From the NCBI GenBank assembly GCA_020543525.1, contig JAHYIO010000004.1, positions 2,232,001 through 2,296,000 of the forward strand: a stretch of DNA of 64,000 nt, in the 5' to 3' direction. Made by a program: the position numbers and the translations under genes. The notes below the pieces were generated by a model that saw only the letters and a program-made list of their open reading frames with translations, searched no databases and was not told where the DNA came from. The stretch is from Coriolopsis trogii. Taxonomy: Eukaryota; Basidiomycota; Agaricomycetes; Polyporales; Polyporaceae. Positions 10,727 through 24,100 of the stretch are shown in pieces. The stretch's first letter is position 1. Every line of letters starts with the position of its first letter.

Positions 10727-11822
10727 GGCCACAATATGGTGCTATGGTTGGACACCTCACAGGAGAGCACAGCAGACGAACAAAGGGGGAGGTCGTAGGC
10801 AGAGGCATACTTGAAGCTTATCCCTGACGAGCTTGCAATTGAGGGGAACATCATTCTGCGCGAGTATAACGCAAGACACGAGCAAGAACACGTGATGCGG
10901 TGGAAGGCTAGCTGTTCGTGGCCTCCTTCGAAATCGTATCGTTCTCGCAAGCCACTAGAGCAATAAGCAAAGTAGGATATTGCAAGAATTGACGTTCAGA
11001 GCGTCAGAGAACCGCGGCCTAGCCATAGTCAGACAAATGTTGATGGCCCGGCGGCCCAGGGGAGACTCATGTCAGAAGTAACTACTCAGAGTTGGTGAGA
11101 AAATTCATGGCGAACTTGGTGCTAGAGAAGCAGCAATGCAAGGCGGTGGTGCAGAAGCTGGATTGCAGGTACTCAGGGCCGTCCTGGATTTGGGATTCGA
11201 AGTGGCAGCTACAGACGAGAGACGGTTACATGCCTGCATGTAAGCGCCACATTCGCGCTTGCATGCGTCGGGCCGGCACCCGTTAACGCGACAGCACTCA
11301 GATAAGTACTGCACTTATCCCCTGCTTCGAATTCAATGCCAACTGTAGTCGCGCGTAGTCTTTCAATACTGGGTCAGCCCGGTACAATCACAATGCATGC
11401 CTTCAAGCTGTGGACCGTGGTCGCTACGCATGATATCCACTCGCTGGCGTCTCAGCTTTCCTGCTGCGTGCATGTCTCTATATCCTCCGCCACTACCCAG
11501 TCCAATCTCGGCCCTACGAGCCAGGAGCAGCTGAAGTCAGGTGTATTTCGAACTCAAGGAACGCGTGAGGCGGTGGATGCGACGGGCCGTGTGGAGGTTG
11601 CAGAAGACCGATCGTAGTACAGCCCTGAACTTTCGATTTCGTGCCCCATATATGCCACCCCCTTCATGCAAGGCGCCTTTGGTTCCCTCTTACATTGCTG
11701 GCAGGCTCTCCTCGCAAAGGTTTACTCCACTCACCACGAAGATTGTCTCCCCTCCTTTCTCGCTCTAGCCCCCGGACATCCCTCGTCCCCAGATTTCGTC
11801 CGCGCAGAACAGCCACTCTGCC
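10727..11822. other. Divergent intergenic region between msrA and the F-box gene
   Basis: About 1.1 kb with no supportable gene; short open frames only. It presumably holds both promoters. C/T-rich sequence lies upstream of 11823, as is common before fungal starts. Confidence 0.5.
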
Positions 11823-13350
11823 ATGGAACTAGTACTATACGACTCGAAGAAATGCGACCACACCTTCCACCCCCTACCCGTCGATATATGCGAACACATC
11901 ATCGATGCATGCTGGGACACCTTCTACCATGCGACGCTGATCGATCTAATCGAGCAATATAGAACGCTCACTTCATGCGTCCTCGTATGCAGAGCATGGC
12001 TTCCGCGCAGTCGCATGAACCTATACACATCCATATGGTTCTCCTGCGCGGGCGACGCGGAGCTCTTTGCACGGACGTTGGAGGATAACCCTTGGGTCGG
12101 AGGTTTCACGCGTGAGCTGTCGGTGCGCCCTCCCAGCCGATACGCATCACTAGGACGGGTCCACCCCGGGGAAATCGGGTACATTCCGTTTGCACAGGGC
12201 TCTTTCTTGAGACACCTCCGTAACCTGCATACGATATCTCTACACGTCGAGTTGGAAGAATACCCCCCCCCCCCAATTACATCTATCTGCTGCGTAACTT
12301 CGCTATCACCAGGATGGAATTCGTCGGCCAGCTGACGTCCCAAAACGGCCTTGCGCTGATACAGCGCTTACCACGGCTCTCTGTCTTCACATTCCATTGG
12401 AATCTATCGATGTCATCAGCGGGGCTTATGCCCCTGTCGCAGCCTCCTATAGAATGGACTCAAGGGAGTATCCTTGGACCTCAAACGGACGTTTTCCGTA
12501 ATCTGCGCAGCCTGAAGCTCGACATGAATTTGCATCACAATGTGCGTGTGACATGAATGCTATAAGTCGATGATTGTAATAAATGCCACTGAAATACAGA
12601 ACCTGCATCGTCTGTTCCGCCATAGATTAGGATGTGCAGTACAACACTTGAACTTGACACTATATGTTCAGTCCTTGATCTCATCGGAGCAAATGTATAA
12701 AGGTATGTGAGGCGATGCAGATTCAAACGGTCAATCATCTCATGACTACATTTCAGCACTTACAGACCTCGCAGTCTGTATCTCTCGTTTTCTCGAGCTC
12801 CACACGCTCAGCATCGACTGTCGCTACAACGCCGGTTTAGAGGCGAGCCTCATGAGCGGATGCGAGTTCGACGACAACAATCCGCCACCTGACCTGATCA
12901 TCCTCGGGGGGCTGGACAACGCCTGTTCCAAGATTGTCGACGTGCTCGTGTACCTTCTGCGTCATGGGCGGGCACTCAAGACATTGAAGATTCTCCGACT
13001 CAAAGCGAGCGGTCTGGATGTCGACATCGATACGGCGAAGGGGACGTGTCTGGCTCTTACGAGGAACGAGGCCCTGAAGCACTGCTTGCTGAGCATGGTG
13101 AACCTGTCCGAGTTCTCTGTGCACGTGAATTTCATCCCAGAGAATGTACTCCCGCTGCTATACGACGACGTTGTCAAGTGGATGCCAGAGTTAGCAGGCA
13201 AGTTCCGCATCAATGACGGTTCGTCCACCCTCTGTATGTCTATCATTTAGTCCCACCGTTGACGCATGCTATCGATTTGCAGACCACAGGTCGAGAGATG
13301 ATAGCCTGGACAAGCTTTGGTCCCAAATCGAAGACTCCTATCTCTGGTAA
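11823..13350 (+). CDS. F-box/leucine-rich-repeat-like protein with a homopolymer frameshift
   Basis: Likely a substrate adaptor of an SCF ubiquitin ligase, of the large basidiomycete F-box/LRR class. The N-terminal F-box-like block reads LPVDICEHIIDACW...LTSCVLVCRAWLPRSRMNLYTSIWF; LRR-like segments follow (FLRHLRNLHTISLHV, FRNLRSLKLDM, LHTLSIDC). Exons are 11823-12541, 12600-12702, 12757-13218 and 13283-13350. The frame breaks in a run of 12 C (12263-12274): adding one C joins LEEYPPP to NYIYLLRNFAI and the rest of the protein, which aligns with the paralogue at 44040-46438 (YPPKYCDYLRQLPI). The break is either a sequencing error or a real frameshift. I kept it as CDS because all later exons are clean. 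Confidence 0.75.
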
Positions 13351-14364
13351 GACGTACGATTTCTGATCACACTGGCACTCATGACTGACCAATGCATGCC
13401 CAAAAGAAAAGTGGGACTCCGCATTGCAGTGTCGTCCAGTTACGCATCATTCCATTGGCGGACTAGTCCGCATCAACTCGTACAGTTACCTCTCCCCTTG
13501 TGTCGTCGTCCCAGATGCTTCTACAGGCGTTGTCAAACGGAGTAGAGTGGAGCGCGGAGGGAATGTAGAACGCGAGGAGAGTGGGCGTCGTCAGTATTTG
13601 AGTCGTACGCCCCCGGCCGTTCCATGCGTTCGACATTCCACGGACCACGGCCCAGCTCTCATACACACGCACTGTAGATACTAGCGCATCATTGAACTCT
13701 GTATCACCACACGCAACTGGCCTTGAGAGCAGCTCTGACCGTTCGATGCCATGAATGAACTGTTTAGCTTGCCAACGCCAGTCAGTCACATCCGTTGGGC
13801 AGGGATTCCAGGCAAAGATGAGGTCTTGTCGTCACAGCGTCGTACGCAATCCTCACAGAAAGCCGTCGTTGGCCCCATAGTATCTTCCCAATCTTTCCGC
13901 AGGACAGCCTTCGACGTCGCTCACAGCCTCGACCGAGACATTGGCAAGATGTGATGGAAGCTAGCTTCGCCACGTCGGTCCTGGGTAGGGGGACATGCAT
14001 GTACTGACTAGATTAGCCCCAAACAGTCACGTCAGCGAAATGAATACATTCATACGTCCTGCCGGGTACGAGCACTCATGACATGCCCAGAGGCTGCGAT
14101 GTTGTTGGTACAAGGCGTTGAATGTACGCGCCAGACAGCTGCAGAAAGAACGAAGCAGCCTATCAGGTATAAGTTCCATCGGCCAGCGGATACGTAAACA
14201 TTCGGGCTAGGCACCGGGCGCGCGTTGTGCTTCGCTATGGAGCGTGCCGCCGCCCATTCAGACCTGACTGCAGCATCTTGATGCGAGAGGCACGGCACGC
14301 AATGGATAGTATACGAGTGCCAATCATATAGACAGCGCGCGAAGTAGTACAGCAGATCGAGACA
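13351..14364. other. Intergenic region, no gene seen
   Basis: About 1 kb between the convergent F-box gene and EMC1. Open frames on both strands are short, overlapping and without motifs. Nothing else is supported. Confidence 0.5.
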
Positions 14365-17300
14365 TCAATCGTACCAACGCTCCCGCAGCCGTCTCCTCGC
14401 CACGATCGGCTTCACGATGACAATCGCCAGCGCGAGGCCCGCAACGGTGATCACAAGCTGCACCTTGTTGAAGCTCTCGCTGAGGACGTCGAACGTGTTC
14501 GACGGCGCGACGCGTGTGAAGAACAGGTCCAGGCCATACGCGAAGACGAGCGACGTAGACTCGAGCAGCGCAGGCGATGTGATGATCCGTCGGGTCTTCG
14601 CAACCTGGTGTGAGACATGAGATACAAGTACATGAGCAAGGGATGAACAGAGACAAGGCAGTTACGACACGACGCACCTGATAGTGATGCGAGAGGACAC
14701 GCTTGGGGTCGTCAGGAATGACCGGGTCGTACTGTACGAGCCACTCCTCCATCTCCTCAGAAGTCGGCTTCTGTTTGGGTCTTCGAGGATCGAGGAACCG
14801 CCTGGGGAAGGACTGTATCTGACTGTTCTCATTCGCAACTAATTGGGACGTCAGCAACTCTTGAGACTGGAGCGGGTCAACACTTGCCGATGATGTCCTT
14901 CATGCTGATCCCGTAGCTCGTCGATGTGGGAGACAACGTAAGGATACCCCGAGGGAAGACATATGCTTGCTCGTACACAGACAGTGCGGTAGTTTGATTC
15001 GACAACGAAGACATTTCCGAGCTGAAAACCCGTCAGAAGATTTACACTGCAACTGTTCCGAAAGATCAAACGTACCTTCTCAGCTTTTGGTCCACACCGT
15101 AGCCTTCATAGAGCTCTACGGAGACAACACGATAGCCCTTTGCCTGGTTCACGCCCACATCGCCGTCGTAGTAGTGATACACCAGCCAATTCTCGACGAG
15201 CGTAGCCTTGACGTCGCATGCACCCCGAACAGATGGGAGGACAGAATGATAGATGATGGTACCCTTTGCACCGTCTACCAGGTAGATGGAGCACGTTGCG
15301 GAGTCAGAAGGTGGGGTCGACAGCGGAGGTCCGGTGATCAAGCCGACTAAATTCGGGTTTAGATACTTGTAAAGCGTGGTGCGATTTCCGAGCACCTTGC
15401 CGAAGGACGCGATCGGGGCCGCGGGCCGCGCGAATACTGCACGGATATCCTCGGTAGGCGGGAGCGTGAGTGACCAAGTAGGGTACGCGATGTGTTTACC
15501 GGTGAACTCGACCTGAGCGGGAACTTGGTGTCCAATGAGGGCGCGCTGGCCAGGCGCTCCGCTCTTGAGAGGGATACGCAAAGCTGGAGCGACCTTCTCG
15601 AACTCTTGCTTCACATCGTCTGTGTCAGGATACAAGTGCACCTGGAGGAACTCATCGAGACAGATGACAGCGCGAATAGCCTCCGTGTGAAGGAGGAATG
15701 CCTCAACAAGAGGTCCCGAGACGACATCAACGCCGTTCAGGACGTCATGATTTGGGGACTTCTCCGTCGCGTCCTCGCCCGAGAGGGCATCTACATGGAA
15801 CACCACGGTGTCGACGAGACCCTGGGGAGAAATCTTCAGAAAAAGCGGCGGGAAGACAGACGTCGGGTCACCTCACATTGTTCGCCTTTCGTTGCGTTAC
15901 TAGCACGACCTGAGGCGAGTCGCCGTCGCCGACCGTGCGTGTGACGAACATCTTGGCAGGGATTATTTGCCCTCCCACTTGCGCTGCCCAACCCAAACCG
16001 AAAACTCGGCTCCACAGAACCGCGCCGTTTGCCGAGTCGATACCGTAAAGCTTCCCGTGCGTAGTTGCTGCGACAATGACCTTCCGGAAGCCAAACGCGT
16101 CTCGAGACAAGGGCTCAGACGCATTCGCCGGCGGGGCTACAGATGCGCTCACAGACGCATACGAGCCGGTGACAAATCGGCGTACGAAATTCACGGCATA
16201 TTGAGGGAAGTCCTGGACGAAGCGAGATATTAGCCACAGCACAATCCTTGGACACATTTCTCTGCCTACTTGTGCATCCAGAAGCTGTCTCGCAGCACGG
16301 GCACCAAAGGTTTCCTGCTCGTTGTCGGAATGGGAAGCCACTTTCCTTTCTGGGAGCTCTACCAGCTCTGCGACTCGGATGTCTGCCAAACCCTCTTCAC
16401 GGGACCATTGCAGCAGATCCTGTTGCCACAACTGGACAGCCCCGGTGGTTGTAGTGACGGCGAGCCGCACAAGGACCCTATACGGCTCTGGATTGGCAGC
16501 CTCGACAGCGACCTAGACGGAGTGGTGAGAAGAGAACAGGCCAGATAGCGGGTCCAAGGCCGTACGTGTTTAATGATGCCGTGCTCTCCTGTCTTGAATG
16601 GGAAGGTGAATCCCGTTACAAGCCCTTTCCCTTCAGCGAGGTGAGACGCAAAAACGTGCGCCGAGGCTTGCTGGCATACGGTCAACCATAAAGCTACAAG
16701 AAGGAATCTTGGAGACGCACCCTCAAAGTGTGCGTCCAGAACACGCGGGCAATGTAGGGATAGCCATCATGGTCTAGGCCTCCGGCATAGATTGAGCCTG
16801 TGCGCTGAGGCGACGTGGCCTAGGGACGTTGTCAGATAGAGCAATACGACATCCGGCGAAACGACTGTCGCTTACAGAGTCCGAGTATTCCCAGATAACC
16901 TTCAGACCCTCGGAAGTGAGTTTAATTACCCTGCCAGAACCATCGTCTTTTATGGCAACGAATTGCCCATACTCGGAAAGGCCGACGTCTTCTATACTCT
17001 TGTACACCGCCCCCTTGACTGCGGTCAGCTTCGTCTTGAGATCTGCAACGAGAGGGAATGACTTGATGGTGCCGTCCTCGAGCCAGACGGCGCGGGGCGT
17101 CAGGCTGCCCACTCTGGAATCCCTGAGGACGAAAACGTTCTCCATTCCGTGGGTGATACTGGAGGGATAGTCGCCCGAATTGATGACCTCGCCGGTCTCC
17201 GTGGCGAAAGACGTAACATGCAGCGTGTAGGAAGCGAAGGACTTGACCAGTCCCAGGAGATAGACCGTAGATGGTGTTACACAAATTTTGGAATAGACTA

Positions 17301-18371
17301 CAAGAGAACTGAGTTCAGAGAGTCAGCGTTATCCCGAAAGCAAAAATGACGGGGAAATTACGTCTGGTCCGGAGCTGTCCACCCCCACTTCACTTCACCT
17401 GTACGAGGGTCAAGGCGGCGCAAGATATGGCCGTTGGTGAGGATATAGATGTCCTTATCGGTTTCTTCGGTTCCGAAGGCCACGGCAATTCCTAGCGACT
17501 CCGGTTCCTGCAGGCGACCTGCGGATGGATCATGCAAGCGCTTCTCGAGGAGGAGATGACCAGCCGTGGAGTCGAACAAACGGAGATTAGCTCCTCCAGG
17601 ACCTGAGAGTGAAGCAACAACTGTACAAGAATGTCAGCACGGTGGACAATTTCGACTTTGAGACGGGCATAGTGAAAGCATGTACTCCTCTCCACGGCAT
17701 GGTCCCAGCCACGCTGTATCGTCGTAACCCAACTCGGACGAGTCGACCTTTGCAAGGCATGGGTAAGAAGGCGTGTGGGCCGTGCGCATAAAGCAATGCA
17801 CAATATACAAAATTTCGAAGGCAGCCGCTCCTCCGGGATTGACATGTTCACCAAATGAATAGTGGAGTAAAGGCACAAGTCCAAAGACAGGAGACACCAC
17901 GTCCTTCCTTCTCAGAGGTGCTTTCTGGGCCAATGAACGTTCGCCCCAACCACGTCTGCAAACTCTTGGCCGAGGCACAACAATGACTGGACCCCAAAAG
18001 GCTGTATCACTCACCATCTCTCTCCCTATAGAAACCGATTATGAAGTCGTGGTCCGCGAAGAGATGTCGCCATGCTACGCTTGACCGAGATTCCTTCAGT
18101 TGTGCATCCAAGGGAATGAGAAACACATGAGCTCACCAAGAGACCCATTCACTGAGTGAATCGCAGCCAAAACGTTGCTCTCTGTCGCAGTCAATATAAC
18201 ACTGCTCGACTGCCCGTCTGCAGTTGTCCTCCGGTGGAATATCGGTGCGACGGAATGTGTTTGAACAAGGGGTACGCCAGCAAGAGGCTTGTGCCAATCC
18301 GTTACGCCGGCTTCATACGAGTGAAGAGCGCGGGCGCATATAGCCAGCAATGAGAGCACAAAGAGCCTCAT
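14365..18371 (-). CDS. EMC1: ER membrane protein complex subunit 1
   Basis: EMC1 is the large lumenal/membrane subunit of the EMC, which inserts membrane proteins into the ER. The protein starts with a signal peptide (MRLFVLSLLAICARALH), then WHKPLAGVPL, and runs through many short exons: 18371-18137, 18074-18015, 17620-17362, 17308-16876 and onward. Blocks of the beta-propeller part include GPGGANLRLFD, LRRLDPRTGEVKWGW and FATETGEV. The conserved C-terminal domain (DUF1620) is clear: FTGKHIAYPTWSL, YKYLNPNLVGLIT and WLVYHYYD, then a predicted transmembrane helix (LVITVAGLALAIVIV) and a basic cytosolic end, RRRLRERWYD. The intron at 18014-17621 is unusually long for this locus (394 nt). Later exon boundaries are approximate. 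Confidence 0.93.
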
Positions 18372-18612
18372 GGAGGCAGCCGAGGACGATGTGGACCGAG
18401 GTCAAGTTGCAGAACGCGTCCTGGTGGACAGACTGGTGGTGACGAGCCCCGCGTAAGCGCTCGGCGGTAGGGCGTCCGGGATGCGGCCCGAGGGCGCCTC
18501 ATATTGATCGCAGCGCCCAAATAGCTAGCTCTTCTTGGCTGTCTTTCGAATGCACGCGCCGGGTGTCACTCAGCTACCGAATGATAATTGAAGTAGTACT
18601 ACAGAAGGAACC

Positions 18613-20598
18613 CTAACTCTGCATACAGTCCTCAAATATGTTTGATGGGATTGTGGCTTCGAGTGAACTTATGAAGTTGTCAAGTGGGATCCACTCGAAT
18701 CCAGGAACTACAGTGCCTTCATGGATCACGCGTACGAAGTGATTCTTCTTGAGGTCTTGCCACACCTGCGACAACATACAATGTTTGCATCACACCTTCA
18801 AATTCAGTATACGATGCTCACCTCCATAATAATCTCGGATACCAAAGCAGGCCACCGCAAAGGAGCAACCGTACCCAACCCAAGGAGGGCTGCCAGCCGG
18901 ATCATCGTGCCGTCATGTCCAACGTAAAACCGCAACTTATACGGCTCGTTACCAGAACGGAAGAGCTTGAAGTTCTGGGCCAGCTCGAGCATGAATACTC
19001 CTGTCTCACAGTCAACACGCTGCCTTGCCGAGATACCCCCGGTGCGAGAGCGGCGTACCGAACGTCATCTGGTTGTACGCGGTTGCATTTTGCGCAGTGT
19101 TCCAGATATAGCTGCGAAGGGAGCGACGTGAGACCGGCATGTAAAATGAGCTGGCTGCTCGTAGACTGTGCTCAGGACGAGCCTCCCACGCCTACTCACT
19201 TGTATTCAAAGTCCCCAATGGCGAATACCTTCGCAGCGTCGGCCTCTGAGACACATGCACCAGTGGAGTTGCACGGAAGAGGGTGCGCATGGCACGTCCG
19301 CGATGTGAAGGTGTCGAAGAAGTGATCATCTACGAAACAATGACATGAGCGCACAGAACGGGGATGTTCCGGAACTCGCCCGCTCGACGCACACCATGAA
19401 GCCCAATCGGCCAAACCTGCGGTGCCGAGCGTAGCATCAAGCCTGGCCTTCAGATCTGCGTTCTGTTCAAGATGATCCGTCCACACAGGTACCGATTGGT
19501 AGGCATCGCGAACCGCATTCGCTTTGGGACACGAATAGCCGGGAGGGATGGAATCGATCTAGGACAATGCCATCAGCTCGCGAAATGAAGACAGAGTGTG
19601 GGCACGGCAGGCAGGTTTCCCACAGGTCGTTCGATGACTTAGGCCCTTGGCCGGAAGACTCGCAGTGTCATATGCGGGATATGGTCCACGGGCTCGTGGA
19701 TGTCAGGAAGAATGACATCATGCCGCGCAGATAGCCAGCTCTAACTTCAGAAATGAAGGATCGACATGCCCACAGGACGGTGATCGTGGAGCCCCTGGGT
19801 CGTTTTGCGAATAGGACGGCTTACCGGGGACGGCTGAGTTGTGACGGGGAACGTCTTGTAGGCCATGGCTGGATCCATGCCGACAAGGAGACCACCCGCC
19901 ACCTGGAACGTCCTCGTCTCGGCAGACGTCCGGAAGTACATGTCTTTCTCGTTCACGTGCGATAAATACCGCAGCTGTCCGTGATAGACGGACCAAAAGT
20001 CCTGAAGCGACGAAGTCAGTTCCTGTAGAGAGGCGAGAGCAGGAGGCTTACTCTGCCATGTTGTATAGCGTCATCAAGTCCACCCCTCGTAAGCTGGCCT
20101 TGATCGCATGTGCCGTTCCAGATCTGGGAAAGAAACGGGTGCCAGGACGGACTGCTTGTCTTATGGAATACATGTGCCGAGCCAATATTGCCGTAGCTGA
20201 ATTGCATGAAGTCGCTACAGTCCCATGGGACTGCGTTCAGTTCGTTTTCGTGGGGATACAAATTGTCCGGCGTCCTCTACAAACTCACACTATCAGCGAA
20301 AGCGGCGCAGTCATTGGCTCAATCTCCGTCAGCGTACCTTGTGGTGTCGAATCACGATGTTCATATACACGAGCTTCGCGTGTGATGCGTTGGACGGCTT
20401 CTCATAGTGTTTTGCATTCACATGAGGCGCATTGCAGTAGTTGTAGGTATTCCAAGGGAGACTAGACGGCGTAAGCGATGAATTGTAGACGCCGCCTGCC
20501 GAGGATATGAGGCCAAATTCTCCCAGAGCATATCCTGCCAAGTAACAGAGGAGAGGAGCCCTGATAAACCAAGCGTAGTTGCGATTCAAAGTCGACAT
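18613..20598 (-). CDS. Histidine acid phosphatase (branch 2), membrane-anchored or secreted
   Basis: A phosphomonoesterase of the histidine phosphatase superfamily; the substrate is unknown. An N-terminal hydrophobic segment (FIRAPLLCYLAGYALGEFGL) suggests a signal peptide or anchor. The phospho-acceptor motif appears as VIRHHK, the RHG-type site with His in place of Gly, and the second catalytic motif as YVGHDGT (HD). Other family blocks are WNTYNYCNAPHV, ENELNAVPWDCSDF, DQGQLTRGG and MYFRTSAETRTFQVAGGLL. The chosen Met is the second one; an upstream in-frame Met lies at 20628. The frame breaks at a five-base homopolymer (C at 19036-19040 on the plus strand): one base fewer joins PLSHRGISARQRVDCE to TGVFMLELAQNF without needing an intron. 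It ends in FEDCMQS. Confidence 0.85.
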
Positions 20599-20628
20599 GG
20601 TGGTTGCGGTCGATGAACAGAAGGTCAT

Positions 20629-21182
20629 GCTTCCCCTTTGTAAGGCATTTATAGCGAGTATGGACGAACGTGCGTGTCATTCCTATGAGTATAGTTGACA
20701 AGTCAGGTGGTAGTCACATCTGCCTGACCATCAACTCCAGTCGCCCTGCGATGTCTGATTGGAAGGTGGCCGAGCCGGACGTCCCGAACGACCATGCTGA
20801 CCCAGCGAACTTGAATAAGGGACATCGGGGAGGCGAAACCAAGCTGGTAGCCTGGAGGAAGAGAGAACCTGGACCTACATACAGCCCTGCATTTTCCTGC
20901 ACAGGAAGTGGATGTGATCCTCATAGAGCTCGAGAAGTATGATGTGACCTTGAAGTTGAATGAGTTGAGGAGCCTGATGATGCATGGATATGGCCGGCAT
21001 CCGTACGACACATCCGGCACGTACGTTACCGCGAGCGGCGCTTCAAAGAGTACTGCTATTTGGTAACCTCCGTTTAGTCTCCGATTGTACCTTGGAATGT
21101 CGGACCGAAGGCTCTTTCTTCCGCGTCCGCATCTGCTTGCCTTCGTCATTCTCAACGCTCAACGGCCTCTCTTACGTCGAGC
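20629..21182. other. Divergent promoter region between the phosphatase and DIS3
   Basis: About 550 bp between genes reading outward. No gene is supported. It presumably contains both promoters. Confidence 0.55.
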
Positions 21183-24100
21183 ATGCCTGAGATAACTATA
21201 CGGAAGCGTCCTCGCACGGAGGCCGTCGTTACACAGCGCAAATTTTTCAAGAAGACTGCTAGAGGAAAAGTTATCAAGGGTGAGTTTACCGCGTATCGTT
21301 GTATATGCACCCCCAGAATTCACGGGCAGGATCACACAGTCCTCCGTGAACGTTACCTTCGAGATGATGTATCGTGCGGCATATACAGCTGCAATGAATG
21401 TGCGGGCAGTGGTGACAGTGCTCTCCCTTCGTCGGGCTGCCTAGAACACCCATCCTTCCCCAATGGCCATTTCGTGTTGCCAGACACGAACATATTCTTG
21501 TCGCAGGTCAGTCTTTCCAAGCTCCGCAAGATCTCTCCTCCTCCGTCTCTTCCATACGCATATTGCTCCTGTCTCACGCTTCATGTTGCCAATGCATAAA
21601 TCGCCCAAGTACCTCCTACATCGCTCATATAGATTCACATAGATGGATCTTATGGAGTCGCCATTGTTCAATCCTCCTATGATCCTCCTTCAGACGGTCA
21701 TGGATGAAGTTCGCCACCGGTCACTACCTCTGTACAATCGTCTGAAAGCGCTTGTCAAAGCCGACGATAAGAAAATCTGGGTGTTCTATAACGAGTATCG
21801 TTCGTGAGTGCGGCAATATTCGTGCGTTGAGCCATAAATCAATTGTGTGTATGTAGGGAGACAGCAGTAATTCGTCAGGAGGGGGAGTCGCCAAATGACC
21901 GCAACGACAGAGGTATATTTCGTACTCTTTGCTTCTGCATGTATGCGCTTAGTAGTTGGCAGGCATCCGCAAGGCGACATCGTGGTATAACACCCACATG
22001 TCCCACACTCGACCTCCCATCCGCGGGCAGTCGAGAGTCCCGCAACCTGTCGTCGTACTACTGACCGATGACGTAGCCAACCGGCAAAAGGCAGAGAAGG
22101 AAGGGCTCTCCTGTGTTTCCGGTATGCCCACCGACGGCGGTTGTAGATCACCCACAACTTACCTCTTGAGTAGTCCGCAAGTACGTTGAGGGTCTCAAGA
22201 ACTCGACCGAATTACTGGACCTGCTCTCGGCTGCAGGTTCCGACACGCTAGAACCCACCGCTGCGGCGGCAACTCGCCAGGCACTGTACCCGGATGTGAG
22301 CTCACTTTCAATTGCCAGCGCCCGGCGTTGCTCACATGGGTGCGCTAGTATCTTCCTATGGCAACGCTGGTGGCGGGCGTAAAGTCAGGTCAACTTCATC
22401 AAGGCCACTTTAATGCGAACCAGTATAATTACCTTGAGGTCAGTTATCCGGGAAACGTGTTTGCTGTTTGGCTGAAGGCATCATAGGGAAGTGTGTCCGT
22501 CCCGGCTTTCGACAAGCCTGTTCTACTCATTGGTCGGGAATACATGAATCGCGCCGTGCAAGGCGATATCGTCGCTGTTGAGGTGTTTGACGAAAAAGAC
22601 TGGAAGGCTCCGGCAGATGAACTCGTAGATCAAGAAGGTGCGGCGTCTTGCTTGCTCCCTCATAAGCGACCGGCTTAGCTATGAATAGCTACACTAAAGA
22701 ATGACGACGCCGAAGACTCGGAAGATGAGGGTTCCGACGACGAGGTCGTTGCTGAACGCAGGGTGCTACAGGCTGAGCTCGCCAAGCAGGTTGCTTCTAG
22801 CAAGCAGCCCACCGGTCGTGTCGTAGGCATAATCAAGCGAAACTGGCGATCGTGCGTAGCCGAAGGTCTCCTCATTATAGTATCCTCATCTCTCTGCCGC
22901 AGATATGTGTGTCATATCGATAGCACGTCTCTCACGTCAACGAATTCCACGTCGCTTTCCCAGCAGACGGTGTTCGCCACGCCAGTCTCCCGTCTATTGC
23001 CGCGGATCCGACTGCGAACTCGTCAGGCCCCGGCGCTAATTGGGCAGAAGATCTTGGTCACCATTGATCGATGGGAGCGCACGTCTCGCTATCCTGAAGG
23101 CCACTTTGTTCGTGCTCTTGGGAAGGTGCAGAGTAAGGAAGCAGAGCAAGAATCGCTGTTGCTAGAGTTCGATGTCCCGTACAGACCCTTCGGCAAGGCC
23201 ATTCTCGACTGCCTCCCTCCCGAGGGCGATAGATGGGTCGTGCCTCCGAAGGACGCGGCCAATCCAAATTGGCGAGACAGGGAAGACCTCAGAGACCTCA
23301 CCATATGCAGCATTGATCCTCCAGGTGCGTTAGGCGTGGTAGAACTCAATGACGGGCCTCACTGAGAAGGTCTGGTCCAGGCTGCCAAGACATCGACGAC
23401 GCTCTGCATGCCCGTCGACTGCATAACGGCAATATTGAGGCTGGCGTCCGTAAGACCTTTTCTCGCCTGCTTCTGCACTCTGTGATTGATGTGCGAGGCA
23501 GACATCGCCGACGTGTCGCACTTTGTCTATCCTGACACACCCATGGACCACGAAGCCGCTGCCCGTGGGACGACCGTGTATTTGGTTGACAAGCGGATTG
23601 ACATGCTTCCCGCTCTGCTAGGGACAAATCTTTGTTCCCTCCGCCCCCACGTGGAGCGACTAGCGTTCTCCGTCATATGGGTTTGTTGTCATTATGAGTA
23701 TGGGTATTTCACATACGGTACGCTGACTTGCCCGCCATAGGAACTCACTCCTGAAGCCGACATCGTTAACGTGCGCTTTACAAAATCCGTGATTGCATCC
23801 AAATCGGCCTTTACGTACGAAGAGGCCCAAATCCGCAAAGACGACCCGTGCGTGCATTGATACATTTTCGTGTGAACCCTGTGCATTTCCTTATCATATA
23901 ATTAGGAAACTCTCCGACGATATTACGGAGAGCATCCGGCTGCTCAATCACCTGGCACGGAGGTTGAAGGCGGGCAGGATGGCTGCGGGTGCCCTCAATC
24001 TTGCTTCGCCTGAAGTCAAAATTCAGCTTGACAGCTCCGAGTCTTCTGATCCCATTGACGTGGAGCAGAAGGAGCTTCGGGAGACGAATAGCTTGGTCGA

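Noticed and set aside
9941..10798. 285-codon plus-strand open frame opposite msrA
   Set aside because: It lies fully antisense to the five msrA exons and their introns, whose conserved blocks and splice sites explain the sequence.
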